The notes under the pieces were generated by a model, which worked only from the letters and a program-made list of their open reading frames with translations, made no database searches and was not told the origin of the DNA. The translations under genes and the position numbers were made by a program. From Panopea generosa (Eukaryota > Mollusca > Bivalvia > Adapedonta > Hiatellidae), in the NCBI GenBank assembly GCA_029582155.1, contig CM055897.1:88339836-88403835 (forward strand): a DNA stretch of 64,000 nt. Direction: 5' to 3'. Shown here one piece after another: positions 37,401-50,585 of this stretch (its first letter is position 1; every line of letters starts with the position of its first letter).

Positions 37401-38821
37401 AAATATGCTTTACAGGAAAACTAAAGACAAGTTAGAATGCTTAATAAAGAGTTGTGGTTGACGACTTCATATAAAATGTTACGCAAATGAATTTATCTAT
37501 GAGTATCAGTAAGATAGTGCACATAAATCATATAAGATTATTTAATAAAATCGCTAATGGAAGCAGAGGAATAGAAAATAGCAAACTTTGGTTTATTGCG
37601 ACTGTTAATGAGGGCTAATAAAACAATACCCACTACGTCTAGCGCCTGTTGTAAGCGGTGTACCGAGCAACATTGAATGAGATTCGTAATTCAGTTCCAA
37701 GGAGTTATAAATAATAACAAAACTGATTACGTGGCTATCCTTGCATGTTGATATACTGCTGTTGTGAATGACGTGCCACTAATATCCACTGGAAATACAG
37801 AACGTAACAAAACAAACTAGCAGTCTCGGTTTTGTCTTTATTGAGCCCTTGGTATGGAAGATCTATAGCTGTCATAGTGACTGTGTTATTGCGTTTATAT
37901 TTTATCACCACCTTGATAAACAGAACTTTACAAAGGAGTGTGTCCTGTGCCAGCCTAGTTGATAAGTTTTTGCTGTGTATTAAAATCTCAGATCAAAATA
38001 TAAATATAATACTTCCTCTTCATTTTATTTTCGAAGAACATAATGATTTCAGTATGTTAGGCACATATACACTAATTTATAAACATAACTAAGTAACAAG
38101 ATCACAAAACGATTCCCAGTGGCGCCTCATACTTGTCCTTACCGTCATCTTGCCGTACGCTTAATTAGTATTGTTGTTGTTTAGCATATGCAAAGTCATC
38201 GGGTACTTCTGCATATATCACCAATTGTTTCACAAGTGTTTAACTAAGCCTTTCTGTGTTTTACAAATACACAGATGCAAATTGCCGTGCTTACAAATGA
38301 ATAGTCTTCAGGGATTCTTATTTACATTATTACATTTTGTATTGTTAATAGTGTAAAGGCGGGGGAAGAGAGATATTGGATGCACCATTGAACCAACGTG
38401 TTTCAAGCTGATCAGTGGCGTCATTTGCTATTTCATGATGGTAACCACTGTTATAAATTCTTATCTCTGTATGGATTGTACTGCTTGTAAATATTCCTTC
38501 CTTCGCTACGGCTATGTGAGGTGTCCTTGAGCAAGACACTTTTTTCAGCATATGCTTTGTACTGGTCCTACCCAGGAAGACTTTAAGCGTGATTTGTCTA
38601 AGTTGTAAAAACTTGTTTTACAATCGAAGTAAAATAAATAAGTTTAAACTAAATTCCTTATATCAATTGTATACATGCTGCTTGTGTGGTTGTGTTTTTA
38701 ATGCCCAATGTCCCTGTTGGTTATACGTTTTTTTATTTTACCCTCATATTTATTGTAAATAATTATTGATTACACGCGTAACCTCGTGTTCAAATAGCAC
38801 GCACATAACTGTTCTGCTAGC
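37401..38821. other. Intronic spacer between two arrays, with a dispersed element
   Basis: No exon recognised. Contains the inverted CAAGGACAC element at 38490-38584. Confidence 0.5.
38490..38584 (-). repeat. Dispersed CAAGGACAC element, copy 2
   Basis: Its reverse complement contains AAAGTCTTCCTGGGTAG, GCATATGCTG and GTGTCTTGCTCAAGGACAC in the same order as 1007-1096. The GTCTTCCTGGGTAGGACCAG part equals the core of the 46-bp array at the left edge of the window. Confidence 0.75.
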
Positions 38822-41800
38822 GATTAATGTGTATTCTGCAACGTGTCATCATCTTATTTTACCCCAAGTTCACCGTACTGAAGTTATTGCAAAGGTAAAC
38901 CAAAAGTGATAAATGTGTATTCTGCAAATTTCATCATCTGATTTTACCCCAGGTTCACCGTATTGAAGAAGTTGCAAAGGAAGATCGATAGTGATAAATA
39001 TGCATTCTGCAACGTGTCATCATCTTATTTTACCCCAGGTTCACCGTATCGAAGTAGTTGAAAAGGTAGATCAATAGTGATAAATGTGGATTCTGCAACG
39101 TGTCATCATCTTATTTTACCCAAAGTTCACCGTATTGAAGGAGTTGCAAAGGTAGATCAATAGTGATAAATGTGGATTCTGCAACGTGTCATCATCTTAT
39201 TTTATCCCAGGTTCACCGTATTGAAGTAGTTGCAAAGGAAGATCAATAGTGATAAATGTGGATTCTGCAACGTGTCATTATCTTATTTTACCCCAGGTTC
39301 ACCATATTGAAGTAGTTGCAAAGGTAGATCAATAGTGCTAAAAGTGGATTCTGCAACGTGTCCTTATCTTATTTTACCAAGGTTCACCGTATTGAAGGAG
39401 TTGCAAAGGAAGATCAAGAGTGATAAATGTGGATTCTGCAGCGTGTGTTCACCTTATTTTACTCAAGTTTCACCGTATTGAAGTAGTTGCAAAGGTCGAT
39501 CAATAGTGATAAATGTGGATTCTGCAACGTGTCCTTATCTTATTTTACCCCAGGTTCACCGTATTGAAGTAGTTGCAAAAGTAGATCAATAGTGATAAAT
39601 GTGAATTCCTCAGCGTGTCATCATCTTATTATACCCAAAGTTCACCGTTATGGAGTAGTTGCAAAGGTAGATAAAAAGTGATAAATGTGAATTCTGCAGC
39701 GTGTCATCATCTTATTAAACCCAAAGTTCACCGTTATGGAGTAGTTGCAAAGGTAGATAAAAAGTGATAAATGTGTATTCTGAAACGTGTCATCTTCTTA
39801 TTTTACCCCAGGTTCACCGTATTGAAGTAGTTGCAAAGGTAGATCAATAGTGATAAATGTGGATTCTGCAACGTGTCCTTATCTTTATTTACCCAGGTTC
39901 ACCGTATTGAAGGAGTTGCAAAGGTAGATCAATAGTGCTAAATGTGGATTCTGCAACTTGTCCTTATCTTATTTTACCCCAGGTTCACCGTAGTGAAGTA
40001 GTTGCAAAGGTAGATCAATAGTGATAAATGTGAATTCTGCAGCGTGTCATCATCTTATTATACCCAAAGTTCACCGTAATGGAGTAGTTGCAAAGGTAGA
40101 TAAAAAGTGATAAATGTGGATTCTGAAACGTGTCATCTTCTTATTTTACCCCAGGTTCACCGTATTGAAGTAATTGCAAAAGTAGATCAATAGTGATATA
40201 TGTGGATTCTGCAGCGTGTCCTTATTTTTATTTACCCAGGTTCACCGTATTGATGGAGTTGCAAAGGTAGATCAATAGTGATAAATGTGGATTCTGCAGC
40301 GTGTCATCATCTTATTTTACCCCAGGTTCACCATATTGAAGGAGTTGCAAAAGTAGATCAATAGTGATAAATGTGGATTCTGCAGCGTGTCCTTATCTTA
40401 TTTTACCCCAGGTTCACGGTATTGAAGGAGTTTCAAAGGTAGATCAATAGTGATAAATGTGGATTCTGCAGCGTGTCCTTATCTTATTTTACCCAGGTTC
40501 ACCGTATTGAAGTAGTTGCAAAGGAAGATCAATAGTGATAAATGTGGATTCTGCAACGTGTCATTATCTTATTTTACCCCAGGCTCACCGTATTGAATTA
40601 GTTGCAAAGGTAGATCAATAGTGATAAATGTGAATTCTGCAGCGTGTCCTTATTTTTATTTACCCAGGTTCACCGTATTGATGGAGTTGCAAAGGTAGAT
40701 CAATAGTGATAAATGTGGATTCTGCAGCGTGTCATCATCTTATTTTACCCCAGGTTCACCATATTGAAGGAGTTGCAAAAGTAGATCAATAGTGTTAAAT
40801 GTGGATTCTGCAGCGTGTCATCATCTTATTTTACCCCAGGTTCACGGTATTGAAGGAGTTTCAAAAGTAGATCAATAGTGATAAATGTGGATTCTGCAGC
40901 GTGTCCTTATCTTATTTTACCCAGGTTCACCGTATTGAAGTAGTTGCAAAGGAAGATCAATAGTGATAAATGTGGATCTTGCAACGTGTCATTACTTTAT
41001 TTTAACCCCAGGTTCACCGTATTGAAGTAGTAACAAAGGTAGATCAATAGAGATAAATGTGGATTCTGAAACGTGTCATCATCTTATTTTACCCCAGGTT
41101 CACCGTATTGAAGTAGTTGCAAAGGTAGATCAATAGTGATAAATGTGGATTCTGCAACGTGTCCTTATCTTATTTTACCCCAGGTTCACCGTATTGAAGT
41201 AGTTGCAAAGGTAGATCAATAGTGATAAATGTGGATTCTGCAACGTGTCATCATCTTATTTTATCCCAGGTTCACCGTAATGAAGTAATAACAAAGGTAG
41301 ATCAATAGTGATAAATGTGGATTCTTAAACGTGTCATCATCTTATTTTACCCCAGGTTCACCGTATTGAAGTAGTTGCAAAGGTAGATCAATAGTGATAA
41401 ATGTGGATTCTGCAACGTGTCTTTATCTTATTTTACCTCAGGTTCACCGTATTGAAGTGGTTGCAAAGGTAGATCAATAGTGATAAATGTGAATTCTGCA
41501 ACGTGTCCTTATCTTATTTTACCTCAGGTTCACCGTATTGAAGTAGTTGCAAAGGTAGATCAATAGTGATAAATGCAAATTCTGCAGCGTGTCATCATCT
41601 TATTATACCCAAAGTTCACCGTAATGGAGTAGTTGCAAAGGTAGATCAAAAGTGATAAATGTTTATTCTGCAACGTGTCATCATCTTAGTTTATCCCAGG
41701 TTCACCGCAATGAAGAAGTTGCAAAGGTAGATCAATAGTGATAAATGCAAATTCTGCAGCGTGTCATCATCTTATTATACCCAAAGTTCACCGTAATGGA

Positions 41801-43098
41801 GTAGTTGCAAAGGTAGATCAAAGTGATAAATGTTTATTCTGCAACGTGTCATCATCTTAGTTTATCCCAGGTTCACCATATTGAAGAAGTTGCAAAGGAG
41901 ATAAATAGTTATAAATGTGGATTCTGCAACGTGTCCTTATCTTATTTTACCAAGGTTCACCGTATTGAAGTAGTTGCAAAGGTAGATCAATAGTGATAAA
42001 TGTGGATTCTGCAACGTGTCATCATCTTATTTTACCCCAGGTTCACCATATTGAAGGAGTTGCAAAAGTAGATCAATAGTGTTAAATGTTTATTCTGCAA
42101 CGTGTCATCATCTTAGTTTATCCCAGGTTCACCATATTGAAGAAGTTGCAAAGGAGATAAATAGTTATAAATGTGGATTCTGCAACGTGTCATTATCTTA
42201 TTTTACCCCAGGTTCACCATATTGAAGTAGTTGCAAAGGTAGATCAATAGTGATAAATGTGGATTCTGCAACGTGTCATCATCTTATTTTACCCCAAGTT
42301 CACCATATTGAAGAAGTTGCAAAGGAGATCAATAGTGATAAATGTGGATTCTGCAACATGTCCATATCTTATTTTACCCCAGGTTCACCGTATTGAAGTA
42401 GTTGGAAAGGTAGATCAAAAGTGATAAATGTGGATTTAACATGAAATGTCATCATCTTATTTTACCCCAAACTCACCGTAATGGAGTACTGCAAAGGTAG
42501 ACCAATAGTGATAAATGTGTATTCTGCAACGTATCATCATGTTATTTTACCCCAGGTTCACCGTATTAAAGTCGTTGCAAAGGTAGATCAATAGTGATAA
42601 ATGTGGATTCTGCAACGTGTCATCATCTTATTTTACCCCAGGTTCACCGTATTGAAGTAGTTGCAAAGGTAGATCAATAGTGATAAATGTGGATTCTGCA
42701 ACGTGTACCAAGGTTCACCGTATTGAAGTAGTTGCAAAGGTAGATCAAAAGTGATAAATGTGGATTCTACAGCATGTCATCATCTTATTTTACCCCAAAC
42801 TCACCGTAATGGAGTACTGCAAAGGTAGACCAATAGTGATAAATGTGTATTCTGCAACGTATCATCATGTTATTTTACCCCAGGTTCACCGAATTAAAGT
42901 CGTTGCAAAGGTAGATCAATAGTGATAAATGTGGATTCTGCAACGTGTCATCATGTTATTTTACCCCAGGTTGACCGTATTGAAGTAGTTGCAAAGGTAG
43001 ATCAATAGTGATAAATGTGGATTCTGCAACATGTCATCATCTTATTTTACCCTTAAGTTTACCGTATTGAAGGAGTTGCAAAGGTAGATCAATAGTGA
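38822..43098. repeat. 86-bp minisatellite, ~49 copies (intron 5)
   Basis: Unit: AAATGTGGATTCTGCAACGT, GTCATCATCTTATTTTACCC, CAGGTTCACCGTATTGAAGT, AGTTGCAAAGGTAGATCAAT, AGTGAT. Variant blocks recur at 428 bp (GTCCTTATTTTTATTTACCC at 40218 and 40646) and 328 bp (TACCCCAAACTCACCG at 42463 and 42791). On the transcribed minus strand most units carry a CTGGGGTAAAAT donor-like string. Confidence 0.95.
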
Positions 43099-43474
43099 CT
43101 ATACAGATGTTAAATAAGTTCCATAAAAGAACAATTGATCTCTTTCTTGTTCAGGAAATTAATTAAGATATTTCTATTGCATGGTGTTTTTGGGTTTAGG
43201 AGCGTCCGTTATCAGATACATATGCAAATTCTGTGTGTTGGGGTATCGCATGTGCGGTCAATTGCGGTCAATTGGATTGGTTTATAACTACGGCATGCAT
43301 ATGAAATGAGTTTTACCGCACATTAATTTTATCTCGCAAATGTCTCTATAATGGTGTCATATGGTGAAAAATTGTGCCCTTTTGAAGAAACTTGGCACAA
43401 ACATATAACAATATCAACTTATTATTTTAACATTTTAACATCAATATGATGGAAAAATCCAAGAATGTTCTCAC
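43099..43474. other. Intronic unique sequence next to exon 5
   Basis: No additional exon recognised. Contains a short GTGCGGTCAATT/GCGGTCAATTGG direct repeat at about 43252-43276. Confidence 0.5.
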
Positions 43475-43723
43475 CTCACTCGTGTCTGTATTAACTCGTG
43501 TTTTACTCGTTTTGTCTGTGTTCATTTCTTGACTTTCATTTTTAGTGTCTTCATTTTCTGTTTCCATGGATACTGATGTTGAAGTCTTTCCTTTCACAGG
43601 GAATGTTGCTTTGGGATCTTCACTTCTTTGTAAAAATCTATCATGTGCTTGGTGGAAATTTAGGAAAGGTAGACGCGGATACATGAACGGCAACCTGAAT
43701 CTATTTCGTTTGTTTACAGATTC
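43475..43723 (-). CDS. Coding exon 5 with a basic RLPF/PF patch
   Basis: Acceptor TTTATACTTAG lies before 43723 and donor GTGAGA after 43475. The exon is exactly 249 nt (83 codons), phase 0 on both sides, so it could be skipped without a frameshift. It begins ESVNKRNRFR, followed by a basic, aromatic patch with an internal repeat (RLPFMYPRLPFLNF), then FHQAHDRFLQRSEDPKA, and ends in a Thr/Ser/Glu/Asn-rich tail (ETENEDTKNESQEMNTDK). The basic patch is flanked by KR and QR, so it could be a released peptide or a binding segment; both are inference. Product not recognised. Confidence 0.8.
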
Positions 43724-44129
43724 CTAAGTATAAAAAACAACAATATACATTATTAAATCAATTAAACGATGTGTTTACAGACAAATTACAAAATAAAACT
43801 GGATGCCGTTTGTCATCTTAAACGCTTCTTTGACTCAGTATTTTATTATTTCTTATTCTTAGAATCACGGAGATCATTCAATATTATTTGAAAATAGACA
43901 GTCACTTAAGGTGGTACATGCGGGATGTTGAATATTTTATGACCCCTATGTAAATACTCAATATAACTTAGTCTACCAATTTCATTACTTGGGCGAGTTT
44001 CATTTCTAATGTTTTCTATCCAATTATTCAGATACTGTTTCAAGTATAAAAATTCCGAACATTTATCGACAAAAAATCTGTTAACTAATAGTTCCAATAA
44101 CGTTAACTGTGACCATATTGATTGTGCAA

Positions 44130-44490
44130 ATAGAGGCACCGACACTATTTATGTGACTGATTGTCAAATTGAGGGACCGACAATTTCTATGCGACTGATT
44201 ATGCAAATTGAGGGACCGGCACTATTTATGTGACTGATTGTCAAATTGAGGAAATGACAATTTCTATGAGACTGATTATGCAAATTGAGGGACCGGCACT
44301 ATTTATGTGACTGATTGTGCAAATTGAGGGACCGACACTATTTATGTGACTGATTGTCAAATTGAGGGACCGACAATTTCTGTGCGACTGGTTATGCAAA
44401 TTAAGGACCGGCACTATTTATGTGACTGATTGTCAAATTGAGGGACCGACAATTTCTGTGCGACTGGTTATGCAAATTGAGGGACTGTCA
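44130..44490. repeat. ~77-bp (2 x ~38) minisatellite in intron 4
   Basis: Unit: GACTGATTGTCAAATTGAGG, GACCGACAATTTCTATGCGA, CTGATTATGCAAATTGAGGG, ACCGGCACTATTTATGT. It is itself two related halves, each with GACTG...CAAATTGAGGGACCG. About 4.5 copies in a 974-nt intron between exons 4 and 5. Confidence 0.88.
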
Positions 44491-44697
44491 CTATTGTCAA
44501 ATATCCAGATTATTTTAATAAATAATCACGATTATTGAAACATTTAAACATTGATACTAAATGCAATGACAAATGTTTTAGTTTAAATAATAAAATAGAA
44601 AAATCAATAGATTAAGATATTTAATTTCAAAACTTATCTCTATAAATGTCTGGATGCCAAATATTCTAATAAGAAATTGATATATATATATATTTAC

Positions 44698-44945
44698 ATC
44701 TTCTGTTTCTTGTGAATCAGAGCCTGAGTTTGAATCTTTCTCGCTGTGTTGTTTAGACTCTTCCGCTGTAACACCACCCTGTGCATTTCTCTCATAATCA
44801 ATTTCTGAATTATCCTGACCTCCTTCTAGTGGCCAAGTAATAAAATCCTGAAAGTTACGCGACTCTTCACTTAGGTCATGGCTGCCATAATTATCATCAA
44901 TCACTTCATCCTTTCGCTTGTCTTCTTGTTTAATATTATTATCCC
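44698..44945 (-). CDS. Coding exon 4 of the unknown acidic protein
   Basis: Acceptor TTTAATTACAG precedes 44945 and donor GTAAAT follows 44698. The 248 nt accept one base from exon 3 (G + GG = Gly) and end in phase 0. It encodes 83 residues, starting DNNIKQEDKRKDEVIDDNYG and ending in a Ser/Asp/Glu-rich stretch (SGSDSQETED). Negatively charged and Ser/Gln-rich throughout; the only hydrophobic patch is NFQDFITWPLE near the middle. A KR pair at about residue 9-10 is a possible dibasic processing site if the product is secreted. No conserved domain is recognised. Confidence 0.8.
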
Positions 44946-45354
44946 CTGTAATTAAACGTAATGCATTTAAAAATTAAATAGTTTCATAAGAAATGCTATC
45001 CATGGTTAAGTTGGTCACTTTTGAAAATATATACAAAATTGCAAACTGTTGAACGTTATTTTTTTTCATCAGTCATCGCTGCAGATTAACAAAGGCCTCG
45101 AGGGTGAATTCCAATGAGGTTATGTTTATTCTTCAAATACACTTCCTCCGTGTCTTAAAACTATGCTGCCATTATTAGGATGTAAAATCGTCTGCCATGT
45201 ATCTAAGGATATCTCAATGAACTTATGTTTTAACACGTGCAAAACTTATCCGGAAACTATATTCCTGAACATAATTTCCGATCTTTTCGGAAAGGTATAT
45301 CTCTGAAGCAAATTAAAAAAAATACGTGCTTAAACCCCGCTTAGTTAACACTGT
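44946..45354. other. Intronic unique sequence upstream of exon 4
   Basis: Intron 3 sequence between exon 4 and the 81-bp array B. No further exon or repeat seen. Confidence 0.5.
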
Positions 45355-48300
45355 ACTTGGCAACAGGGTGAAATGGTATGTTAAAACATAGATAATTGAC
45401 TATATACGAAATATAGGTTATGATTGTGATCCTCACTGATACCGGCGGGGGATTGGACGGTATGTTAAAACTGACATAATTGTCTATGTACGAAATATAG
45501 GTTATGTTTGTGATCCTCACTAATACGGGGATTGTACGGTATGTTAAAACAGACATATTGACTATGTAAGAACTATAGATTATGTTTGTGATCCTTACTA
45601 ATACGGGGGATTGAACGGTATGTTAAAACAGACATAATTGACTATGTAAGAACTATATATAATGTTTGTGATAGTTTATGATACTGGGGATTGAACGTTA
45701 TGTTAAAACAAAGATAATTGACTATGTAAGAACTGTATATCATGTTTGTGATCTTTACTAATACAGGGGATTGAACGGTATGTTAAAACAGACATATTGA
45801 CTATGTAAGAACTATATATCATGTTTGTGAACGTTTATGATACTGCGTATTGAACGGTATGTTAAAACAGACATATTGACTATGTAAGAACTATATATCA
45901 TGTTTGAAATCTTTACTAAAACAGGGGATTGAACGGTATGTTAAAACAGACAAATTGGCTATGTAAGAACTATATATCATGTTTGTGATATTTTATGGTA
46001 CGGTGGATTGAACGGTATGTTAAAACTGACATAATTGACTATGTAAGAACTATAGATTATGTATGTGATCCATACTAATACGGGGGATTGAACGTTATGT
46101 TAAAACAAAGATAATTGACTATGTAAGAACTATATATCATGTTTGTAATCTTTACTAATACAGGGGATTAAACGGTATGTTAAAACAGACATATTGACTA
46201 TGTTAGAACTATATATCATGTTTGTGATCTTTTAAGATAGGTGTGGGGGGGGGGGGGGGGGGGATTGAACGGTATGTTTAAACTGATGTAATTGACCATC
46301 TAAGAACTATATATTATGTATGTGATCGTTACTTATACGGGGGATTGAATGGTATGTTAAAACTGACAATTGACTATGTAAGAACTATATATCATGTTTG
46401 TGATCTTTTATGATGTGGGGGATTGAACGGTATGTTTAAACTGATATAATTGACAATGTAAAAATTATGTATCATGTTTGTGATCTTTTATGAAACGGGG
46501 GATTGAACGGTATGTAAAATCTGATATAATTGACAATGTAAGAACTATGTATCATGTTTGTGATCTTTTATGATACGGGGGATTGAACGGTATGTTAAAA
46601 TAGACATATTGACTATGTAAGAACTATGGATTATGTTTGTGATCCTTACTAATACGGGGGATTGAACGGTATGTTAGAACTGACAATTGACTATGTAAGA
46701 ACTATAGATTATGTTTGTGATCCTTACTAATACAGGGGATTGAACGGTATGTTGAAACTGACAATTGACTATGTTAGAACTATAGATTATTTATGTTATC
46801 CTTACTAATACGGGGGAGTGAACGGTATGTTAAAACTCATAATTAACTATGTAAGAACTATATATATCATGTTTTCGATCTTTTATGATACGGGGGATTG
46901 AACGGTATGTTAAAACTGATATAACTGACCATGTAAGAGCTATATATCATGTTTGTGATCTAAACTAATACGGGATTGAACGGTATGTTAAACAGACATA
47001 TATTGACAATGTAAGAACTATAGATTATGTATGTGTTCCTTACTAATACGGGGGAGTGAACGGTATGTTGAAACTGACAATTGACTACGTAAGAACTATA
47101 GATTATGTTTGTGATCCTTACTAATACGGGGGAGTGAACGGTATGTTAAAACTCATAATTAACTATGTAAGAACTATATATATCATGTTTTTGATCTTTT
47201 ATGATACGGGGGATTGAACGGTATGTTAAAACTGATATAACTGACGATGTAAGAGCTATATATCATGTTTGTGATCTAAACTAATACGGGATTGAACGAT
47301 ATGTTAAAACAGACATATATTGACAATGTAAGAACAAAAGAATAGTATGTGATCCTTACTAATACGGGGGATTGAACGGTATGTTAAAACAGACATATTG
47401 ACTATGTAAGAACTATAGATTATGTTTGTGATCCTTACTAATATGGGGGATTGAACGGTATGTTAAAACTGACATATTTGACTATGTAAGAACTATATAA
47501 CATGTTTGTGATCTTTAATGATACTGGGGATTGAACGGTATGATAAAACTGACAATTGACTATGTAAGAACTATATAATATCATGTTTGTGATCTTTTAT
47601 TATACGGTGGATTTAACGGTATGTTAAAACTGACATAATTGACAATGTAAGAACTATATATCATGTTTGTGATCTTAACTTATACTGGATTGAACGGTTT
47701 GTTAAAACTGACATAATTGACTATGTAAGAACTATAGATTATGTTTGTGATCCTTACTAATACAGGGGATTGAACGGTATGTTAAAACTGACATAATTGA
47801 CTATGTAAGAACTATAGATTATGTTTGTGATCCTTACTAATACGGGGGATTGAACGGTATGTTAAAACTGACATAATTGACTATGTAAGAACTATAGATT
47901 ATGTTTGTGATCTTTTATGATACAGGGGATTGAACGGTATGTTAAAACTGACAATTGACTATGCAAGAACTATAGATTATGTATGTGATCTTTTATGATA
48001 CGAGGGATTGAACGGTATGTTAAAACTGACACTTGACTACGTAAGAAATATAGATTATGTTTGTGATCTTTTATGATACGGGGGATTGAACGGTATGTTA
48101 AAACAGACATATTGACTATGTAAGAACTATAGATTATGTTTGTGATCCTGATTAATACGGGGGATTGAACTGTATGTTAAAACTGACATATTTGACTATG
48201 TTATAACTATAGATTATGTTTGTGATCCTTACTAATACGGGGGATTGAACGGTATGTTAAAACTGACATAATTGACTATGTAAGAACTATAGATTATGTT

Positions 48301-48640
48301 TGTGATCCTTACTAATACGGGGGATTGTACGGTATGTTAAAACTGACATATTGACTATGTAAGAACTATAGATTATGCTTGTGATCCTTACTAATACGGG
48401 GGATTGAACGGTATGTTAAAACTGACATAATTGACTATGTAAGAACTATAGATTATGTTTGTGATCCTTACTAATACGGGGGATTGAACGGTTGGTTAAA
48501 ACTGATATAATTGACTATGTAAGAACTACAGATTATGTTTGTGATCTTTAATGATACGAGTGATTGAACGGTATGTTAAATTGACATAATTGACTATGTA
48601 TGAAATATATATTATGTATGTGATTTTTAATGATACAGGT
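45355..48640. repeat. 81-bp minisatellite B, ~40 copies (intron 3)
   Basis: Unit: GATTGAACGGTATGTTAAAA, CTGACATAATTGACTATGTA, AGAACTATAGATTATGTTTG, TGATCCTTACTAATACGGGG, G. Unrelated to the other 81-bp array. A four-unit block recurs at 316 bp (TAAAACTCATAATTAAC at 46831 and 47147). One unit has a 19-base G tract (46245-46263). On the transcribed strand many units contain ATTAGTAAGGATC, a good 5' splice-site look-alike. Confidence 0.95.
46245..46263 (+). repeat. Poly-G tract, 19 bases, inside 81-bp array B
   Basis: Where other units have ACGGGGGATTG, this one has 19 consecutive G before ATTGAACGG. It is an expansion of the unit's own G5 run. Confidence 0.95.
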
Positions 48641-50324
48641 TATTTTAAATTTTGCAAGGAATATTCATCTTGTTACACAGTCAACAGTTTATTCGTTTTT
48701 CGTAGTGACAAATACAGTAATGAATACACAAGAATTGACCCAACCTAAAACTTTTATGCTTTTTGTATTCTAAAAATTATATTTTACATACAGTAAGCAT
48801 TTTTTTTACTAATGTCAGTCGTGCTTGTATTCGTATGTTAAACACGTTTTGTAGGTATAGAATTATGATTACTGTTTTATGACGATCATGCATTATTCAA
48901 TGGGAATTTGTAATTGTTCAGCTGGTAGTATGCTTTAACACGTTATCTGCGTTTATTGGTTTACTCATTTATTACCCATATCACAGATAAAGTAAAGTAT
49001 ACTATGTCTACTAGTGCTTGATGAACCTTGCTGTCTGAATATATATAGTTACTGACGCTTCAATGGTATACTAAATATTAATACTATTTTCGCCCGAAAA
49101 AGCTACTCTTTGAAATCATACAGAATACAATGTACGAACACCATTAATATTTCATGGATATGCAGCCTTCCGACATAACCGTTGTCACCAACACGTTCTC
49201 CGAAATAGCATTGAGGCGTTGTTATGTTGGATATCATCAACACGCAATTTAATAGTTCGTCTGCAGAATATTTATACTCTAATACGAAGACTGCAGACAG
49301 TTTAAGCCAAACGTTGTGTCGAGGTAAAAAGATTTATAAAAGCAGGGTTTGGTAATGCTATATAGTGGGATATTGTTACTACCAAGTCAATGTTAATTAA
49401 CTCAGAATACGTTAATCTTTTTCGATGTTCCTACGTACATATTGTTTTCAAACGTTTATGTCTGTCTGCTCATTTTAAACAAAGCAGTTATCTAATTTAG
49501 TTCATACAAGTAATTAGTGAACAATGCTCGTTATGCAGACGTTCAACGCGGAAACATTTACGCTAAGGGTAGTCGAAAAAGTAATTCAGTCAATCGTGAA
49601 ATATCGGGTGTTTCCGTATGCTCCGTATCATACACCTCGTGTATAGCTCTAAAATACACCAACGCTATTCGCCTGTGTTACAAGTCTGTGTTCCGCGTGA
49701 AAGTAAAAAATTATGTATCCGTCATTAAGTTGAATATATATGGCGTTGTTACATCGATTTTTTTATTTATACACTCGACATGGGTCATGTTTATAGGAAA
49801 ATTTAAATTATCAGTCGGGTTAACCAACGTTTATGTTTTCAACGTACATGTATATAAGGTGGCATTTGGGGGCCGCCATTTTATTTTATCATGTGACTGA
49901 AAGTAGTTCCAAAATGGCGCCTTATTATGTCAGAGGTCTATTGCCGCGGTGATCAGATTTTAGTTCAGTATGTGAAATAATGACGAAGTAACCCGAAATA
50001 AACAGAACCATACTCGTTGTCTTACGTCACTTTAACCTCGGATTACATTTGTTTTCAAACAATCATTTACATGTAGGACGTGCACTTTGTGAAATAATGA
50101 CAAAATAAGTAAACGTTGTTCAAACCGACGGCTATCATTATAGCATTTTAAAGAATCTGGATTTAATTAGGCTGATCTGGGTGTAGCATCGATTCCATTG
50201 TTGTACATGTGTACCAGTCACAATATACCGCCATACTGCAGTCATTAGATATTGATTATTGTTAACGTAGAATTTAAAGTATTGAGCTAATGTAAAATAC
50301 TTTAAATATAAATCTAGTGTTGTT
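48641..50324. other. Intronic stretch, no exon called
   Basis: The plus strand has a 128-codon open frame at 49517-49900 (GTG start) in a relatively GC-rich patch. It reads as a Val/Tyr/Ser-rich sequence with no known domain, and a frame of this length is near chance expectation. No minus-strand exon continuing the acidic gene was found here. Confidence 0.5.
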
Positions 50325-50521
50325 TTAATACACACACACTTGTTTCACGAGTTTCTATGTTTTAATGCACGGACACTTGCTTTACGAGTTTCGATGTTTT
50401 AATACACACACACTTGCTATACGAGTTTCGATGTTTTAATACACACACATTTGCTATACGAGTTTCGATGTTCTAATGCACACACACTTGCTATACGAGT
50501 TTCGCTGTTTTAACACACACA

Positions 50522-50585
<64 letters not shown>

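Noticed and set aside
49517..49900. 128-codon open frame (GTG start) on the plus strand in a GC-richer patch
   Set aside because: With about 7% stop codons per triplet at this composition, roughly one frame of this length is expected by chance in 64 kb; no domain or splice support.
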